Below are positions 1-9,069 of a DNA stretch of 40,400 nt, one piece after another; position 1 is the first letter of the stretch, and each line of letters opens with the position of its first letter. The notes beneath the pieces were generated by a model. The model did not search any database, was not told where the DNA came from, and saw nothing but the letters and a program-made list of their open reading frames with translations. The stretch is taken from assembly GCA_020718645.1 (NCBI GenBank), contig DYRQ01000003.1, forward strand, positions 18,090 through 58,489, given 5' to 3'. Source of the stretch: Verrucomicrobium spinosum (lineage in GTDB: Bacteria > Verrucomicrobiota > Verrucomicrobiia > JADLBR01 > JAIBCM01). Made by a program: the position numbers and the translations under genes.

Positions 1-2
1 TA

Positions 3-1586
3 GCCCCCGCAGTCTCGCACCAGTTCTACGACCTCACGGGTGATGGACAAGAGACATTTCAAATGGATTCGATCAGATACCTTACGGGCTTGAATCGTCG
101 TGTTGGTTGTAACTTTCATGTGCGAGAAAACCGGTCACAGGATTCCATCAAGTTCTTATCGAGCTTTAATCCAATTCGCAATGCTAGATATTCTGACAAC
201 TGGCTCTGGGGCTCAAAAATCCTAAATGCGCCAGTTGCAGAGGCATCGGGCTCAGTTGAGGCTGGCAAAGCTATAAACTGGCTGGCGCTGGCCGCCGCTG
301 CACTGCTCTTGCATGCAGCGCTCAGATCTCGTCGGATAGGACCTAGGACATCCTTTGTCCTAGCTGCGTGCGGCGCCCTGAATCCCATTGCTCTCAACTG
401 GACCAATTCGTATATGGCCGACAGTCAGCTCACCTCATTTTTCCTCTGCTCACTCTCTGCGTGGTTGCTTGGAATCAAACGCTGGACACAGTGGCGTGCT
501 GTCGTTCTCGGCGCATCGCTCCTGCTTTTGGCGGGCTCGAAAATGAGCGGGACTGGTTTTGCCGCCGTGCTCGCCGCAGCGGTTGTCGTTTGTGAATTCA
601 CCATCCGCAGGCACCATCCCAAAGCTCTTTCGATCCTCGCTGTCTCCGTTGTCGGAGTAACCCTGCTCATCGCTACCCTCGCAGCAAGAACCTCATGGAA
701 GAACCCCGAGATGGCATGGCAGGTAGTAAAAACGCAAGTGGAAAACCGCCTATTCTCCAACACGCTCTTCGCCTACGAACACGAAAACCTCCGCCCGTGC
801 GCCATGACGGAAATTTCCAACAGCGACCGTTTCTGGGTCAGCCTGTTCAACGAGACAACGATTAAATATTACGACTTCAAACCCAAGATCCCACTGGCTG
901 TAACGGAAAAGGAGATCCGAAAGATTTTTCACGGCGCACAAGTTTACATGCTCGGCGGTTTTGGCCCGTGGTTCAGTGCCGCGTGGATTGCGGGCTGTAT
1001 CTGTCTGGGACTCTCCGTTCTGCGCTGGCACTCGCAGGGACGCCCGTTTCTGCTGGCCGCGCTCTGCTGTATTGTCACCGCACTATCTGTGCCGCTCTGG
1101 ATGGCTCGATACGCGCCTCAACTCTGGTTGATCCCGTTATTCGCGGCGGCAGCCTGTCTTGTTTCAGCAAGAAAATCGCATGTCTGGTTCGGTCGCCTCA
1201 CCCTTGCTCTTCTCGCTGGCAACACACTCCTCTGGCTGGTCATCTGGATCCCTGGACAATTTTATAACCGATCGCTTGTGGAGAGACAATTTGCCATATT
1301 ACAAAAATTACCACAGCCCCTTGCTGTTTATTACGGCAGCCACATCGCCAACCACCAGTGGTTTGATAGGTTCGGCATCCGGGTGACCGTATCTGCCGAA
1401 CCCTTTGATGAAACTTGCGTGCAGCTCCATCGGTCCAACACGGTGGTTCGCATACCCGGCACCGAAGTGGGGCAGAAGGTGCTGTCAGAATTTTATGTTT
1501 TCCAAGAAGAGCTGCGAACAAAACGCATTCGCGACTGGGAATTCATCATCAACCCCAAGCAGCGTGCAGAAGGCAAAGACGAGTAG
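3..1586 (+). CDS. Polytopic membrane protein, GT-C-like, 5'-truncated by window edge
   Basis: The frame is open from base 3 with no stop before the first ATG at 63, so the gene probably begins outside the window and 63 is an internal Met. The visible part starts with a hydrophilic stretch (Q-E-T-F-Q-M-D-S-I-R-Y-L) and then has roughly eight to ten hydrophobic segments, including clear ones near residues 70-85, 120-135, 160-180, 190-205, 325-345 and 375-395 of the tracked ORF. The pattern of an acidic/aromatic loop before the membrane part and 'SYMADSQLTS' between helices resembles GT-C type membrane glycosyltransferases or mannosyltransferase-like proteins. No catalytic motif is certain. The last 100 residues are soluble. 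It converges on msrA with a 38-bp gap. Function is inferred only at the level of an integral membrane protein, possibly an envelope glycan enzyme. Confidence 0.6.
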   Translation, partial: APAVSHQFYDLTGDGQETFQMDSIRYLTGLNRRVGCNFHVRENRSQDSIKFLSSFNPIRNARYSDNWLWGSKILNAPVAEASGSVEAGKAINWLALAAAALLLHAALRSRRIGPRTSFVLAACGALNPIALNWTNSYMADSQLTSFFLCSLSAWLLGIKRWTQWRAVVLGASLLLLAGSKMSGTGFAAVLAAAVVVCEFTIRRHHPKALSILAVSVVGVTLLIATLAARTSWKNPEMAWQVVKTQVENRLFSNTLFAYEHENLRPCAMTEISNSDRFWVSLFNETTIKYYDFKPKIPLAVTEKEIRKIFHGAQVYMLGGFGPWFSAAWIAGCICLGLSVLRWHSQGRPFLLAALCCIVTALSVPLWMARYAPQLWLIPLFAAAACLVSARKSHVWFGRLTLALLAGNTLLWLVIWIPGQFYNRSLVERQFAILQKLPQPLAVYYGSHIANHQWFDRFGIRVTVSAEPFDETCVQLHRSNTVVRIPGTEVGQKVLSEFYVFQEELRTKRIRDWEFIINPKQRAEGKDE

Positions 1587-1624
1587 CCGCTTCGCCAACA
1601 TCGGGGCTGTGCACTGAGTTTTTG

Positions 1625-2236
1625 CTAACGCGTTTCTGCTTGAGTTTGTTTTTCGAATTTATCGAGTTTAGGGCGTATGACGATTTGGCAATAGGCCTCG
1701 TTGGGATTTTTGGCGAAGTAATCCTGGTGATAATCCTCAGCTGGATAAAATTTCTGGAGTGGTGCTACTTGGGTGACGATGGGTTTGGATAACCCTTTCT
1801 GCGCCTCTTGCAGCGATTGTTTTATGACTAACTCCTGTTCAGCATTTTCATGAAAAACGACAGAGCGGTATTGTGTGCCAGTATCGGGACCTTGGCGATT
1901 GAGGGTCGTAGGGTCATGAATTTTCCAGAAGATACCCAGCAATTTTTCCAAAGATACCTTGGAGGGATCGAATTCGATCTGGACCACTTCTGCATGACCC
2001 GTATTCGCGTGACAAATTTTGTCGTAGGTGGGATTTTCAGTGTTGCCACCTGCATAGCCCGAGACTGCGGATTTAACACCGGGCAAACCATCGTAAACAG
2101 CTTCGATACACCAGAAACAGCCGCCGCCGAGGGTGATTCGTCCTGATGATATATTTGGTGTTTCAGCCATACTGGAAAGTCTAGTGCTCAACAGTAGGAA
2201 TGCAAAAAACACCCTGTAAGTAACAGATCTTGTCAT
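1625..2236 (-). CDS. msrA: Peptide methionine (S)-S-oxide reductase, secreted MsrA
   Basis: This enzyme reduces methionine-S-sulfoxide in proteins. The active-site motif GGCFWC (family GCFWC, the first Cys being the nucleophile) lies just after the N-terminal segment. The conserved GTQYRS and AEDYHQDY motifs follow, so the catalytic core is complete at about 170 residues. A hydrophobic N-terminus (TRSVTYRVFFAFLLLSTRL) ending in SMA looks like a signal peptide, so the enzyme probably acts in the periplasm, unlike cytosolic MsrA. The tracked ORF begins at a GTG at 2242; the in-frame ATG at 2236 is the more likely start. The C-terminal tail contains no MsrB domain. It is the last gene of a minus-strand run behind glgE and a glycosyltransferase-like gene, 67 bp after the latter, and may be co-transcribed with them. 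Confidence 0.93.
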   Translation of the reverse strand: MTRSVTYRVFFAFLLLSTRLSSMAETPNISSGRITLGGGCFWCIEAVYDGLPGVKSAVSGYAGGNTENPTYDKICHANTGHAEVVQIEFDPSKVSLEKLLGIFWKIHDPTTLNRQGPDTGTQYRSVVFHENAEQELVIKQSLQEAQKGLSKPIVTQVAPLQKFYPAEDYHQDYFAKNPNEAYCQIVIRPKLDKFEKQTQAETR

Positions 2237-2309
2237 GACCACACTCTAGCCTGATAGGCAAATAATACAAATGCCAGCACCACTCATTGGCAGGACTCCT
2301 AGAACCAGT

Positions 2310-3455
2310 CTAGGCGAGCATTTTTTTCAGGTTCACCACCGAGTCGAAACAGGAGCAAGCACAGGCCCGGGCATGGCGGGAATGGAGCTGCCAGTCGAGG
2401 GTGGCTTGGCGGGCGGCCTCGCCGGCTTCCTCCAGCGATGAGACAAAAAAGTAGCCGCTCTGCTTCGGCAGGTAAGGCTCTGCGCCCGTGGGCTCGGTCA
2501 AGATGGGGCGACCCATGGCAAGATAGACGGCGGAGCGGTCGCTGAGCCATCCAGATTTGGCATAGCCCTCTAGTTTCACCGGTGAAAATTCTCCGGTAGA
2601 ACCCGCGATGTAGCGATAGTATTTCTGTGGCGTGGCGGCGATGTCGTGAGGCACGGCCGTGCGCCAGCCGAGACCGTGCAGGCGTTCTGCCTCGCCATCG
2701 CCATGGGCAAAATTCATGGCAGCCTCAAAACTGATCTTGGGGCAAGCTGTGGGCAAGTCGTGAAATTTTTCGAACGCTGCTTTTTTCGAGAAATCGCGCC
2801 ACTCCCCTTCCCACTGCACCATGCCATCCCAATACCACTGGCCGATGGTGGTGAACCTGTCGAGGAGCGGGCGCGGGGCAACAGCAAAGGTGGCTGTATC
2901 CACGAGAGGGAAATAGGTCTGCCAACGCACGGGCGCATCAGGCACTTTGGAGTCTGGCCCGTAGGTATTCAGCCCGATGCTCCAGAACTCATGGTGCGAG
3001 TGCTGCCCCATATCCATCTGACGCATCCAAAAACAGATTTCCGTGGGGTCGAGACTGCACAATTTGCGACAGGAAAAAAGTGCGAGCAAAGGATCTTTGA
3101 AAGAATAGCTCAGGTTGAGCAAGGTGCAGGGTCCCGCCACCATGTCGAGAAACTGGCGACGCGTGCGCCCAAAAAATTGAACCTGCTCGAGAGTCGGAGC
3201 AGAAACCCCCGGTGGGGCAAGGAGGATACAATAATCTTTTTCCAACCCGAACTTGCTCAGACGACGCCGGAAGGTGGCGATATTTCTGCGATCTTTTGCA
3301 GGGTCACCCGTCGAGGGGAGTAATTCGAGCCATAGCGAGCGCCTGCCCATGCGGCGCAAACCGAGCACATATTGCAGAGGCACGGAGAAGTTTCCCCCAC
3401 CCTCGGGATACTTCGCCGCGAAGCCGCAGCCCACGATAGTCCACTCACCGGACAT
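2310..3455 (-). CDS. Glycosyltransferase-like protein (GT-B C-terminal signature)
   Basis: This 381-residue soluble protein has no signal peptide. The C-terminal third carries features typical of GT-B glycosyltransferase donor-site domains. A 'GYAKSGWLSDRSAVYLAMGRP' region is followed by 'EPYLPKQSGYFFVSSLEEA', which is the usual pattern of a conserved acidic/Ser helix, a 'GRPILTE' turn and a late-sequence EA helix with a terminal FDS..NLKKML helix. The N-terminal half starts with 'WTIVGCGFAAKYPEGGGNFSVPLQYVLGLRRMG', consistent with the acceptor-side Rossmann fold of enzymes that begin by handling a glycine-rich loop. Donor and acceptor are unknown. It lies 65 bp downstream of glgE on the same strand, which suggests a role in glucan or envelope glycan metabolism, but no closer assignment can be supported. 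Confidence 0.7.
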   Translation of the reverse strand: MSGEWTIVGCGFAAKYPEGGGNFSVPLQYVLGLRRMGRRSLWLELLPSTGDPAKDRRNIATFRRRLSKFGLEKDYCILLAPPGVSAPTLEQVQFFGRTRRQFLDMVAGPCTLLNLSYSFKDPLLALFSCRKLCSLDPTEICFWMRQMDMGQHSHHEFWSIGLNTYGPDSKVPDAPVRWQTYFPLVDTATFAVAPRPLLDRFTTIGQWYWDGMVQWEGEWRDFSKKAAFEKFHDLPTACPKISFEAAMNFAHGDGEAERLHGLGWRTAVPHDIAATPQKYYRYIAGSTGEFSPVKLEGYAKSGWLSDRSAVYLAMGRPILTEPTGAEPYLPKQSGYFFVSSLEEAGEAARQATLDWQLHSRHARACACSCFDSVVNLKKMLA

Positions 3456-3520
3456 AGCTCTGGAGAGAGAGGTGATCCTCCGGGTTCAACAACTCAGCGT
3501 AGCGACCCGAGAGGGAGCGC

Positions 3521-5698
3521 TCATCCCCCTTTCACCAGATGGAAGATGTGCGCCGGGCAGACATGCGGGTCGAGGCGGATGAAGTTGCGAGCCCCCTGCC
3601 AGAGGTATTTGCCACCTGCGAGCATGTCGTGAACGGTGTAGGTCTCAGAAGATCCGATGCCGAGGGACTCCAAGGGGAGATTGATATGACCCGATTGAGC
3701 CCAATAGTAATCGAGGTTCACCACGGTGAGCACGATGTCAGAACGGTCGTCGGTGGCCTTGATGTAAGAGATCAGCGACATGTTATCGTTCGAGACAAAC
3801 GAGAGGTTGTTCGTGTGGTGCAGAGCGGGATGGCGTTCGCGGATGTGGTTGATACGGGCGATGATCTCACGCAAGTTGCCATGGGCATTCACATCCCACC
3901 ATTTGAGCTCATATTTCTCAGACCATGCATACTCCTCTTTGCCGTGATACAGGTCGCTCACACAGAGTTCGTAAGCAGGACCGTAGATGCCGTAGTTCGA
4001 AGAGAGCGTGGCGGCAAGAATCAGGCGTGCGATAAAGGCTGGCCGCCCGGCGTGGGCGAGTTCCGGCATGAGGATGTCGGGAGTGTTGGGCCAGAAGTTG
4101 GGGCGGAAATAATCCTTCACCTCGGAGCGGGTCAACTCGGTGAGGTAAGTCTGGATTTCCTCCTTGTGGTGACGCCATGTGAAATAGGTGTAGCCTTGGG
4201 AAAAACCGTTTTTAGCGAGGCGATATTTCAGGCGGGGACGCGTGAAAGCTTCCGAGAGGAAAAGGGTGTCAGGGAACTCTTCTTTCAAGGACTGGATGCA
4301 CCAGCGCCAGAAATCGATGGTCTTGGTGTGGGGATTGTCCACGCGGAAAATTCGGACTCCTTGCTCCGCCCAGAATTGGAAGACGCTTCTGAGTTCGAGC
4401 CAGAGCGCTTCCCAGTCCTCGGTTTCAAAGTTGAACGGAAGGACATCTTGGTATTTTTTAGGAGGGTTTTCCGCATATTGCACGGTGCCATCGGGGCGCC
4501 ACTTGAACCACTGCGGATGCTCTTTGACATAGGGGTGGTCAGGCGAGCACTGGAAGGCAATGTCGAGAGCGATCTCGAGACCAAATTCCTTGGATTTTTT
4601 GATGAACTTTTTGAAGTCAGCCAGCGTGCCCAACTCGGGGTGGACGGCTTTGTGACCGCCCTCGGCAGAACCGATAGCCCACGGGCTTCCCACATCGCCA
4701 GGCTCGGTGACGAGGGTATTGTTTTTGCCTTTGCGATAGGCGACGCCGATCGGATGGATGGGAGGCAGGTAGAGCACATTGAAACCCATGCGAGCCACAT
4801 CCGGCAACACGCGCTCGCAGTCTTTGAAGGTGCCGTGCTTGCCCGGCTCGGAGCCCCATGAGCGAGGGAAAAGCTCATACCACGCACTGTAGCGGGCACG
4901 CTCTCGTTCCACGATCACCGAGGGAATCGGAGAGTAAGTCGCCTCGTGGTTTCTGTCGGGAAGAGCGGCAGCGAGCTGGGCAAATTCGTTGCTGAGGGCA
5001 AGATTCTTGCGCTCTTCCTCGGGTAGTTCAGCGTTGCGGAGCCGGAGGACGAATTCCTCGATTTTATCAGCCACTTCTTTCGAGGCACGAGGAGCTGCTG
5101 ACTCGAGCAAGTTAGCACCGATGAGAAGTTCGACGCCCAGCTCGGCTTGGCTTTCGGCTTTTTTCCTGAAGCCCGAGAGCCAGCTCAACAGATGATCCAC
5201 CCAAGCAACCACAGTGTAGTCATAGATACCTTCTTGATCGAGCTTGAAGGTAGCGCGCCAGTGGTCATTACCCAAGAACTCCATCGGAGTCTCTGTCCAA
5301 GCCTGATGGCTGCGGTGTTTGTAGCGCAAGAGAGCGATCACAGTGTCATGGCCATCGGAGAAGACATCGGCTTCAGCAATGATCGCTTCACCAACGATTC
5401 GCTTCAGAGGGAAAAGACCGGCATCCACACTGGGGCGGATATTTTCGATGAGAACACGAACGGATCCACACGAGGGGAGTGTAGCTTTCGGGAAAGAGGT
5501 AGTGCAGAGCATGGGGGATTGTGCCACTGATGCAGCGGTGGGTTCAACTGCTGTTTTTTTGGAAACTTTTTTTCCAGTGGGTGCAGTTTTTTGGGGTGAG
5601 GTTTTCTTCACGCTTTTGTTATCGGCGGCGGGCACGGCTACAGTGGCAACGGCTACTGGTTTCGCTTTTTCGTCAGACTTCTCGGCTTTATTTTTCAT
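3521..5698 (-). CDS. glgE: Alpha-1,4-glucan:maltose-1-phosphate maltosyltransferase GlgE
   Basis: GlgE (GH13_3) transfers maltosyl units from maltose-1-phosphate to the non-reducing end of alpha-1,4-glucan in the GlgE pathway from trehalose to glycogen-like glucan. After an N-terminal domain of the GlgE type (I-E-N-I-R-P-S-V-D through W-V-D-H-L-L-S-W), the GH13 barrel shows W-Y-E-L-F-P-R-S-W and L-Y-L-P-P-I-H-P-I-G. The nucleophile is in FRVDNPHTK (Asp about 454), the acid/base in LSEAF (Glu about 483), and a third Asp lies in PNTPDI (about 541). The spacing closely matches Streptomyces GlgE. The tracked ORF begins at a TTG 13 codons upstream; the ATG at 5698 gives 725 residues and is preferred. 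The first 55 residues are a Lys/Ala/Thr/Pro-rich low-complexity tail absent from typical GlgE. It is divergent from kup. Confidence 0.95.
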   Translation of the reverse strand: MKNKAEKSDEKAKPVAVATVAVPAADNKSVKKTSPQKTAPTGKKVSKKTAVEPTAASVAQSPMLCTTSFPKATLPSCGSVRVLIENIRPSVDAGLFPLKRIVGEAIIAEADVFSDGHDTVIALLRYKHRSHQAWTETPMEFLGNDHWRATFKLDQEGIYDYTVVAWVDHLLSWLSGFRKKAESQAELGVELLIGANLLESAAPRASKEVADKIEEFVLRLRNAELPEEERKNLALSNEFAQLAAALPDRNHEATYSPIPSVIVERERARYSAWYELFPRSWGSEPGKHGTFKDCERVLPDVARMGFNVLYLPPIHPIGVAYRKGKNNTLVTEPGDVGSPWAIGSAEGGHKAVHPELGTLADFKKFIKKSKEFGLEIALDIAFQCSPDHPYVKEHPQWFKWRPDGTVQYAENPPKKYQDVLPFNFETEDWEALWLELRSVFQFWAEQGVRIFRVDNPHTKTIDFWRWCIQSLKEEFPDTLFLSEAFTRPRLKYRLAKNGFSQGYTYFTWRHHKEEIQTYLTELTRSEVKDYFRPNFWPNTPDILMPELAHAGRPAFIARLILAATLSSNYGIYGPAYELCVSDLYHGKEEYAWSEKYELKWWDVNAHGNLREIIARINHIRERHPALHHTNNLSFVSNDNMSLISYIKATDDRSDIVLTVVNLDYYWAQSGHINLPLESLGIGSSETYTVHDMLAGGKYLWQGARNFIRLDPHVCPAHIFHLVKGG

Positions 5699-5820
5699 GA
5701 CTCTACAGCTTTCGCAGGAGTGCCTAGGGCAAGTCAATCCCGTTCTGTCTGTAAGAAGAGAGCTCTGGACACCGAAAAAAAATCATCCTATAGCTGAGTA
5801 ACACCCCAAATGCATAAAGT

Positions 5821-7740
5821 ATGAGCGCTACCGAAGGCCAGGCTCCATCGCAGGAGCCATCTGCCACCCCCACACCCCACACCAATAATCACAATTCTTG
5901 GGCTCTGACCTTGGGCGCCCTAGGCGTGGTCTATGGTGATATTGGCACCAGCCCGCTCTATGCTTTGAGGGAATGCATGAAAGCGCTGCCCGGCGTGGAT
6001 CCACAACTGGCGGTGCTGGGGAGTCTATCCCTCGTGTTTTGGTCCTTGGTCTTTGTAATCTGTTTTAAATATCTCTCCCTAATAATGCGGGCGGATAATC
6101 GTGGCGAGGGCGGCATTTTTGCACTGCTGGCCTTGGGCGGACATACGACCAAAGGATTGGGAATAGGGTTTAAAATCATTATGATTCTTGCTGGTGCCTC
6201 CCTACTGTTTGGAGAGAGCGTCATTACTCCCGCCATTTCTGTGCTGAGTGCTGCCGAAGGTCTCGAGGGACTCAACCCCGCTCTGGAGTCTTGGGTTGTC
6301 CCAGTGGCTGCTCTCGTTTTACTCGGACTATTCCTTGTTCAGAAACACGGCACAGCAATCATCGGAGGCGTCTTTGGACCTATCATGCTTGTCTGGTTCA
6401 GTGTGATTGGGCTTCTAGGTTTGATGCAAATATTTCAACAACCTTCAGTCCTACAAGCCATCAATCCATGGATGGGCATTCATTTGCTGATGGAAAATCC
6501 GATGCTCTCAGCCGCTCTGATCGGTGCTGTCGTGCTCTCGATAACAGGAGCCGAAGCCCTGTATGCTGACATGGGACACTTCGGGCGCCCCGCCATAGCC
6601 CGCGGCTGGTTTTACATCGCGTTTCCAGGTCTTTTGCTCAACTACTTCGGCCAAGGCGCCTATTTCTTATCCCACCCGGGCTCCCAAAAACATCTATTCT
6701 ACGCACTGGCACCCTCTCCATTCTGGGAAGCGTGCCTCGTCGTGCTCTCCTTTGCAGCCACAGTGATCGCCAGCCAAGCTTTGATCAGCGGTGCCTATTC
6801 CCTAGCCAGCCAAGCAATGAACCTCGGCTATTTCCCTCGTTTGCGCGTCATCCACACCAGCGAAGATATGCATGGCCAAATTTATGTGCCTGGGGTCAAC
6901 GCAGCTTTGGCTGTCGGCTCGATCGCCTTGGTGTTCAGTTTTGGCTCCAGCGAAAAACTGGCAGCAGCCTATGGTCTGGCTGTAACGGGCACGATGATTG
7001 TCAGCACGATTGCTTTCTCGTTCGTTGCTCGATCCAATTGGAAATGGAATACCACCAAGCTTATCCCACTTCTCATGGTGCTGCTGCCACTGGATATCAT
7101 CTTCCTCGTGTCGAATTTTCATAAAATTGCCGAGGGCGGATGGTTTCCTCTCCTCATGGGTGCCGTGCTGTTGGCTATCATGGATGCGTGGAAACGGGGA
7201 CGCCTTTTCATCGTGAAAAAACTCTACGAGAACGCCCTCGAACCCATGGATGTCATCCAAGATCTGAAACGATCGAACATCTTCCGATCACCGGGTGCCG
7301 CAGTGTTCATGGCAGGTCGTGCCGAGGGCATGCCCATCGTCCTCATCCACCATCTCAAATGCAACCGCTGCATCCACTCTACCGTCATCTTACTCAGCTT
7401 CACCACCGAGCAAGTTCCCTTCGTGGACAGCCGTAAGCTTATGGGCGTTATAGATCTCAGTGAGGGATTTTGGAGAGTCATCATCCCGCACGGCTACATG
7501 CAAACGCCCGATGCCCAGCAAGTCATGCGTTGGCTACGCGACGAGGGCATCCCTGTCAGAGACCATGCTGTGACCTATTTTTTCAACAGAGAAGTCGTCA
7601 TCCCCAGCGGCAAATCGGGATTATGGCCTTGGCAAAAAGCACTCTACTCTTTCTTGAGCCGCAACGCCCTACCTGCCAGAGAATTCTTCCGCATCCCTTC
7701 CAATCAAATTGTCGAGATGGGGTTGCCCGTCCAAATCTAA
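5821..7740 (+). CDS. kup: Kup-family potassium uptake transporter
   Basis: This is a K+ (probably K+/H+ symport) uptake protein of the inner membrane. The family signature GALGVVYGDIGTSPLYAL is at residues 32-49, followed by D-N-R-G-E-G-G-I-F-A-L and about 12 hydrophobic segments up to about residue 440. The last ~190 residues form the soluble cytoplasmic C-terminal domain seen in Kup/HAK/KUP proteins, with a late 'MGLPVQI' end matching the family's usual terminus. Length (639 aa) is normal. The protein begins with a Ser/Pro/Thr-rich 25-residue stretch before the first helix. It is transcribed divergently from glgE across 122 bp; no SD sequence is obvious before ATG 5821. It appears to be a single-gene unit, with an 82-bp gap before the next gene. 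Confidence 0.96.
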   Translation: MSATEGQAPSQEPSATPTPHTNNHNSWALTLGALGVVYGDIGTSPLYALRECMKALPGVDPQLAVLGSLSLVFWSLVFVICFKYLSLIMRADNRGEGGIFALLALGGHTTKGLGIGFKIIMILAGASLLFGESVITPAISVLSAAEGLEGLNPALESWVVPVAALVLLGLFLVQKHGTAIIGGVFGPIMLVWFSVIGLLGLMQIFQQPSVLQAINPWMGIHLLMENPMLSAALIGAVVLSITGAEALYADMGHFGRPAIARGWFYIAFPGLLLNYFGQGAYFLSHPGSQKHLFYALAPSPFWEACLVVLSFAATVIASQALISGAYSLASQAMNLGYFPRLRVIHTSEDMHGQIYVPGVNAALAVGSIALVFSFGSSEKLAAAYGLAVTGTMIVSTIAFSFVARSNWKWNTTKLIPLLMVLLPLDIIFLVSNFHKIAEGGWFPLLMGAVLLAIMDAWKRGRLFIVKKLYENALEPMDVIQDLKRSNIFRSPGAAVFMAGRAEGMPIVLIHHLKCNRCIHSTVILLSFTTEQVPFVDSRKLMGVIDLSEGFWRVIIPHGYMQTPDAQQVMRWLRDEGIPVRDHAVTYFFNREVVIPSGKSGLWPWQKALYSFLSRNALPAREFFRIPSNQIVEMGLPVQI

Positions 7741-7822
7741 ACCGAAACAGCCCCAAGCTTTTTATCACAAAACAATTCCCGCCCTTGATTCCTTACAGTT
7801 TTTGTCGTAGAAATCTAATTGA

Positions 7823-8335
7823 ATGAAAATTGCATGTATAGTTGCTACCGTCGCTCTGAGCCTTCTGGCCATGCCAGCTTTTGGCAATCCTGATGAGGCT
7901 ACCCCTTTCCAAGAATTGCCTATCTCTCTGGATGCCAAAAATTACAAAGTCGGCAAGGTATTCGACTACCTCAACGATGACAAACTCAACCGTGGTGGCG
8001 GCGGTGACGCCAGCCTGCAAATGGAAGAGATGTATCGCAACTACGGTGCAGTCACCTCCAAGCAGAGAGAGGTTCTCAAAGGTCATTACTACACCATCAG
8101 CTACTGGTGCAAACAGCCCTCCGATGTCATCGTGCGCTTCGAATACAGGCAGCAAAAAACCCGCGATCAGATCCGGGTGCTCGAGATCCCTGTCAAAGGT
8201 GCCAAAGGCTGGAACGATGCCCAGTTTGAGATTGTCGGCAAAGCCTACACCGAGCAAGGCTTGGTCAACGCTTTCCGCGCCCGTGTGATCAAAAACGGCT
8301 CAGTGGTAGCCGAGCGTCGCTCTTTCGTCTGGTAA
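7823..8335 (+). CDS. Secreted protein of unknown function upstream of exbB
   Basis: This 170-residue protein has a clear signal peptide (hydrophobic residues 4-18, likely cleavage after AFG). The mature part is hydrophilic and mixed alpha/beta, with a Gly-rich turn (N-R-G-G-G-G-D), a single Cys in 'YWCKQ', and a C-terminal half of alternating hydrophobic residues that suggests beta strands. I recognise no catalytic motif or named family. It ends 29 bp before exbB on the same strand. Its position at the head of the ExbB-ExbD-TonB-like set suggests a periplasmic or outer-membrane-associated partner of that machinery; this is inference from context only. Confidence 0.75.
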   Translation: MKIACIVATVALSLLAMPAFGNPDEATPFQELPISLDAKNYKVGKVFDYLNDDKLNRGGGGDASLQMEEMYRNYGAVTSKQREVLKGHYYTISYWCKQPSDVIVRFEYRQQKTRDQIRVLEIPVKGAKGWNDAQFEIVGKAYTEQGLVNAFRARVIKNGSVVAERRSFVW

Positions 8336-8364
8336 TACCCGAGATTCACACCGAGAAATCCCCT

Positions 8365-9060
8365 GTGCTCGAACTGATACAAAAAGGAGGCCCACTGATG
8401 TGGCTGCTACTAGCGGCCAGCTTCATAGCCTCGACGGCATTCCTCGAGCGCATATTTTTCTACCGCCGCCAAGAAATGCGCGTGCCAGATTTTCTCTCGG
8501 GCATCCTCAATCTTGTCAGGCGAAAAAACTACCCTGAGGCACTGGACCGCTGCGATGAAGCCCACGGTCCTGTGGCTCAAGTCGTGCACGCAGCCATCCG
8601 ACACCACGACCTGCCCAAACCCGAATTGAGGGAACTCTTGCAGGAAGTGGCGCAACTCCAAGTGCCCCGCCTCGAGCAGCACCTGCCGCTGTTGGCGACC
8701 ATCGGTTTTCTCAGTCCTATGATCGGCCTCCTCGGCACCGTCATGGGGATGATCTCCATATTTGTCCGACTCCAAGACAAGGCTGGCACGGCCACTGTGG
8801 CCGACTTGGCTGGTGGTATTTGGGAAGCGCTGATTACCACAGCCGCTGGCCTCGCTATCGCCATCCCCTGCTACGCCGCCTACAACTACCTTCTCAGCCG
8901 CATGGGCCGCATCATACGCGACATGGAACGAGCCGGTATCGAGACTCTCCACGCACTCTCTGAAAAAGTGAGCATAGTCGAATTCGAAGACTCCCGCCGC
9001 ACCCAGCCCACCCAAGTGATCCCCATCGAGTCTTCCCCCTCTGCACATAAGCACTCTTAA
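8365..9060 (+). CDS. exbB: ExbB/TolQ/MotA-family proton channel subunit
   Basis: ExbB forms the inner-membrane pentamer that, with ExbD, converts proton-motive force into work on a TonB-like protein. The N-terminus 'LIQKGGPLMWLLLAASF' is the typical first helix of the family. Two further helices follow at about 110-135 (LATIGFLSPMIGLLGTVMGMI) and 150-180 (GIWEALITTAAGLAIAIPCYAAYNYL), with the conserved G-L-L-G-T-V-x-G-M and A-L-x-T-T-A-A-G-L-x-I-A-I-P motifs. The start is a GTG at 8365. The later ATG at 8398 has a better SD (AAGGAGG), but starting there would remove the conserved KGGPLMW segment, so the GTG is kept. ExbD follows after 9 bp. TolQ is a possible alternative name, but no tolB or pal is present. 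Confidence 0.92.
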   Translation: MLELIQKGGPLMWLLLAASFIASTAFLERIFFYRRQEMRVPDFLSGILNLVRRKNYPEALDRCDEAHGPVAQVVHAAIRHHDLPKPELRELLQEVAQLQVPRLEQHLPLLATIGFLSPMIGLLGTVMGMISIFVRLQDKAGTATVADLAGGIWEALITTAAGLAIAIPCYAAYNYLLSRMGRIIRDMERAGIETLHALSEKVSIVEFEDSRRTQPTQVIPIESSPSAHKHS

Positions 9061-9069
9061 GTCACTAGG

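Noticed and set aside
3539-4861. 440-codon plus-strand ORF opposite glgE
   Set aside because: It is the complement shadow of glgE; the minus-strand protein has full GlgE motifs and this one has none.
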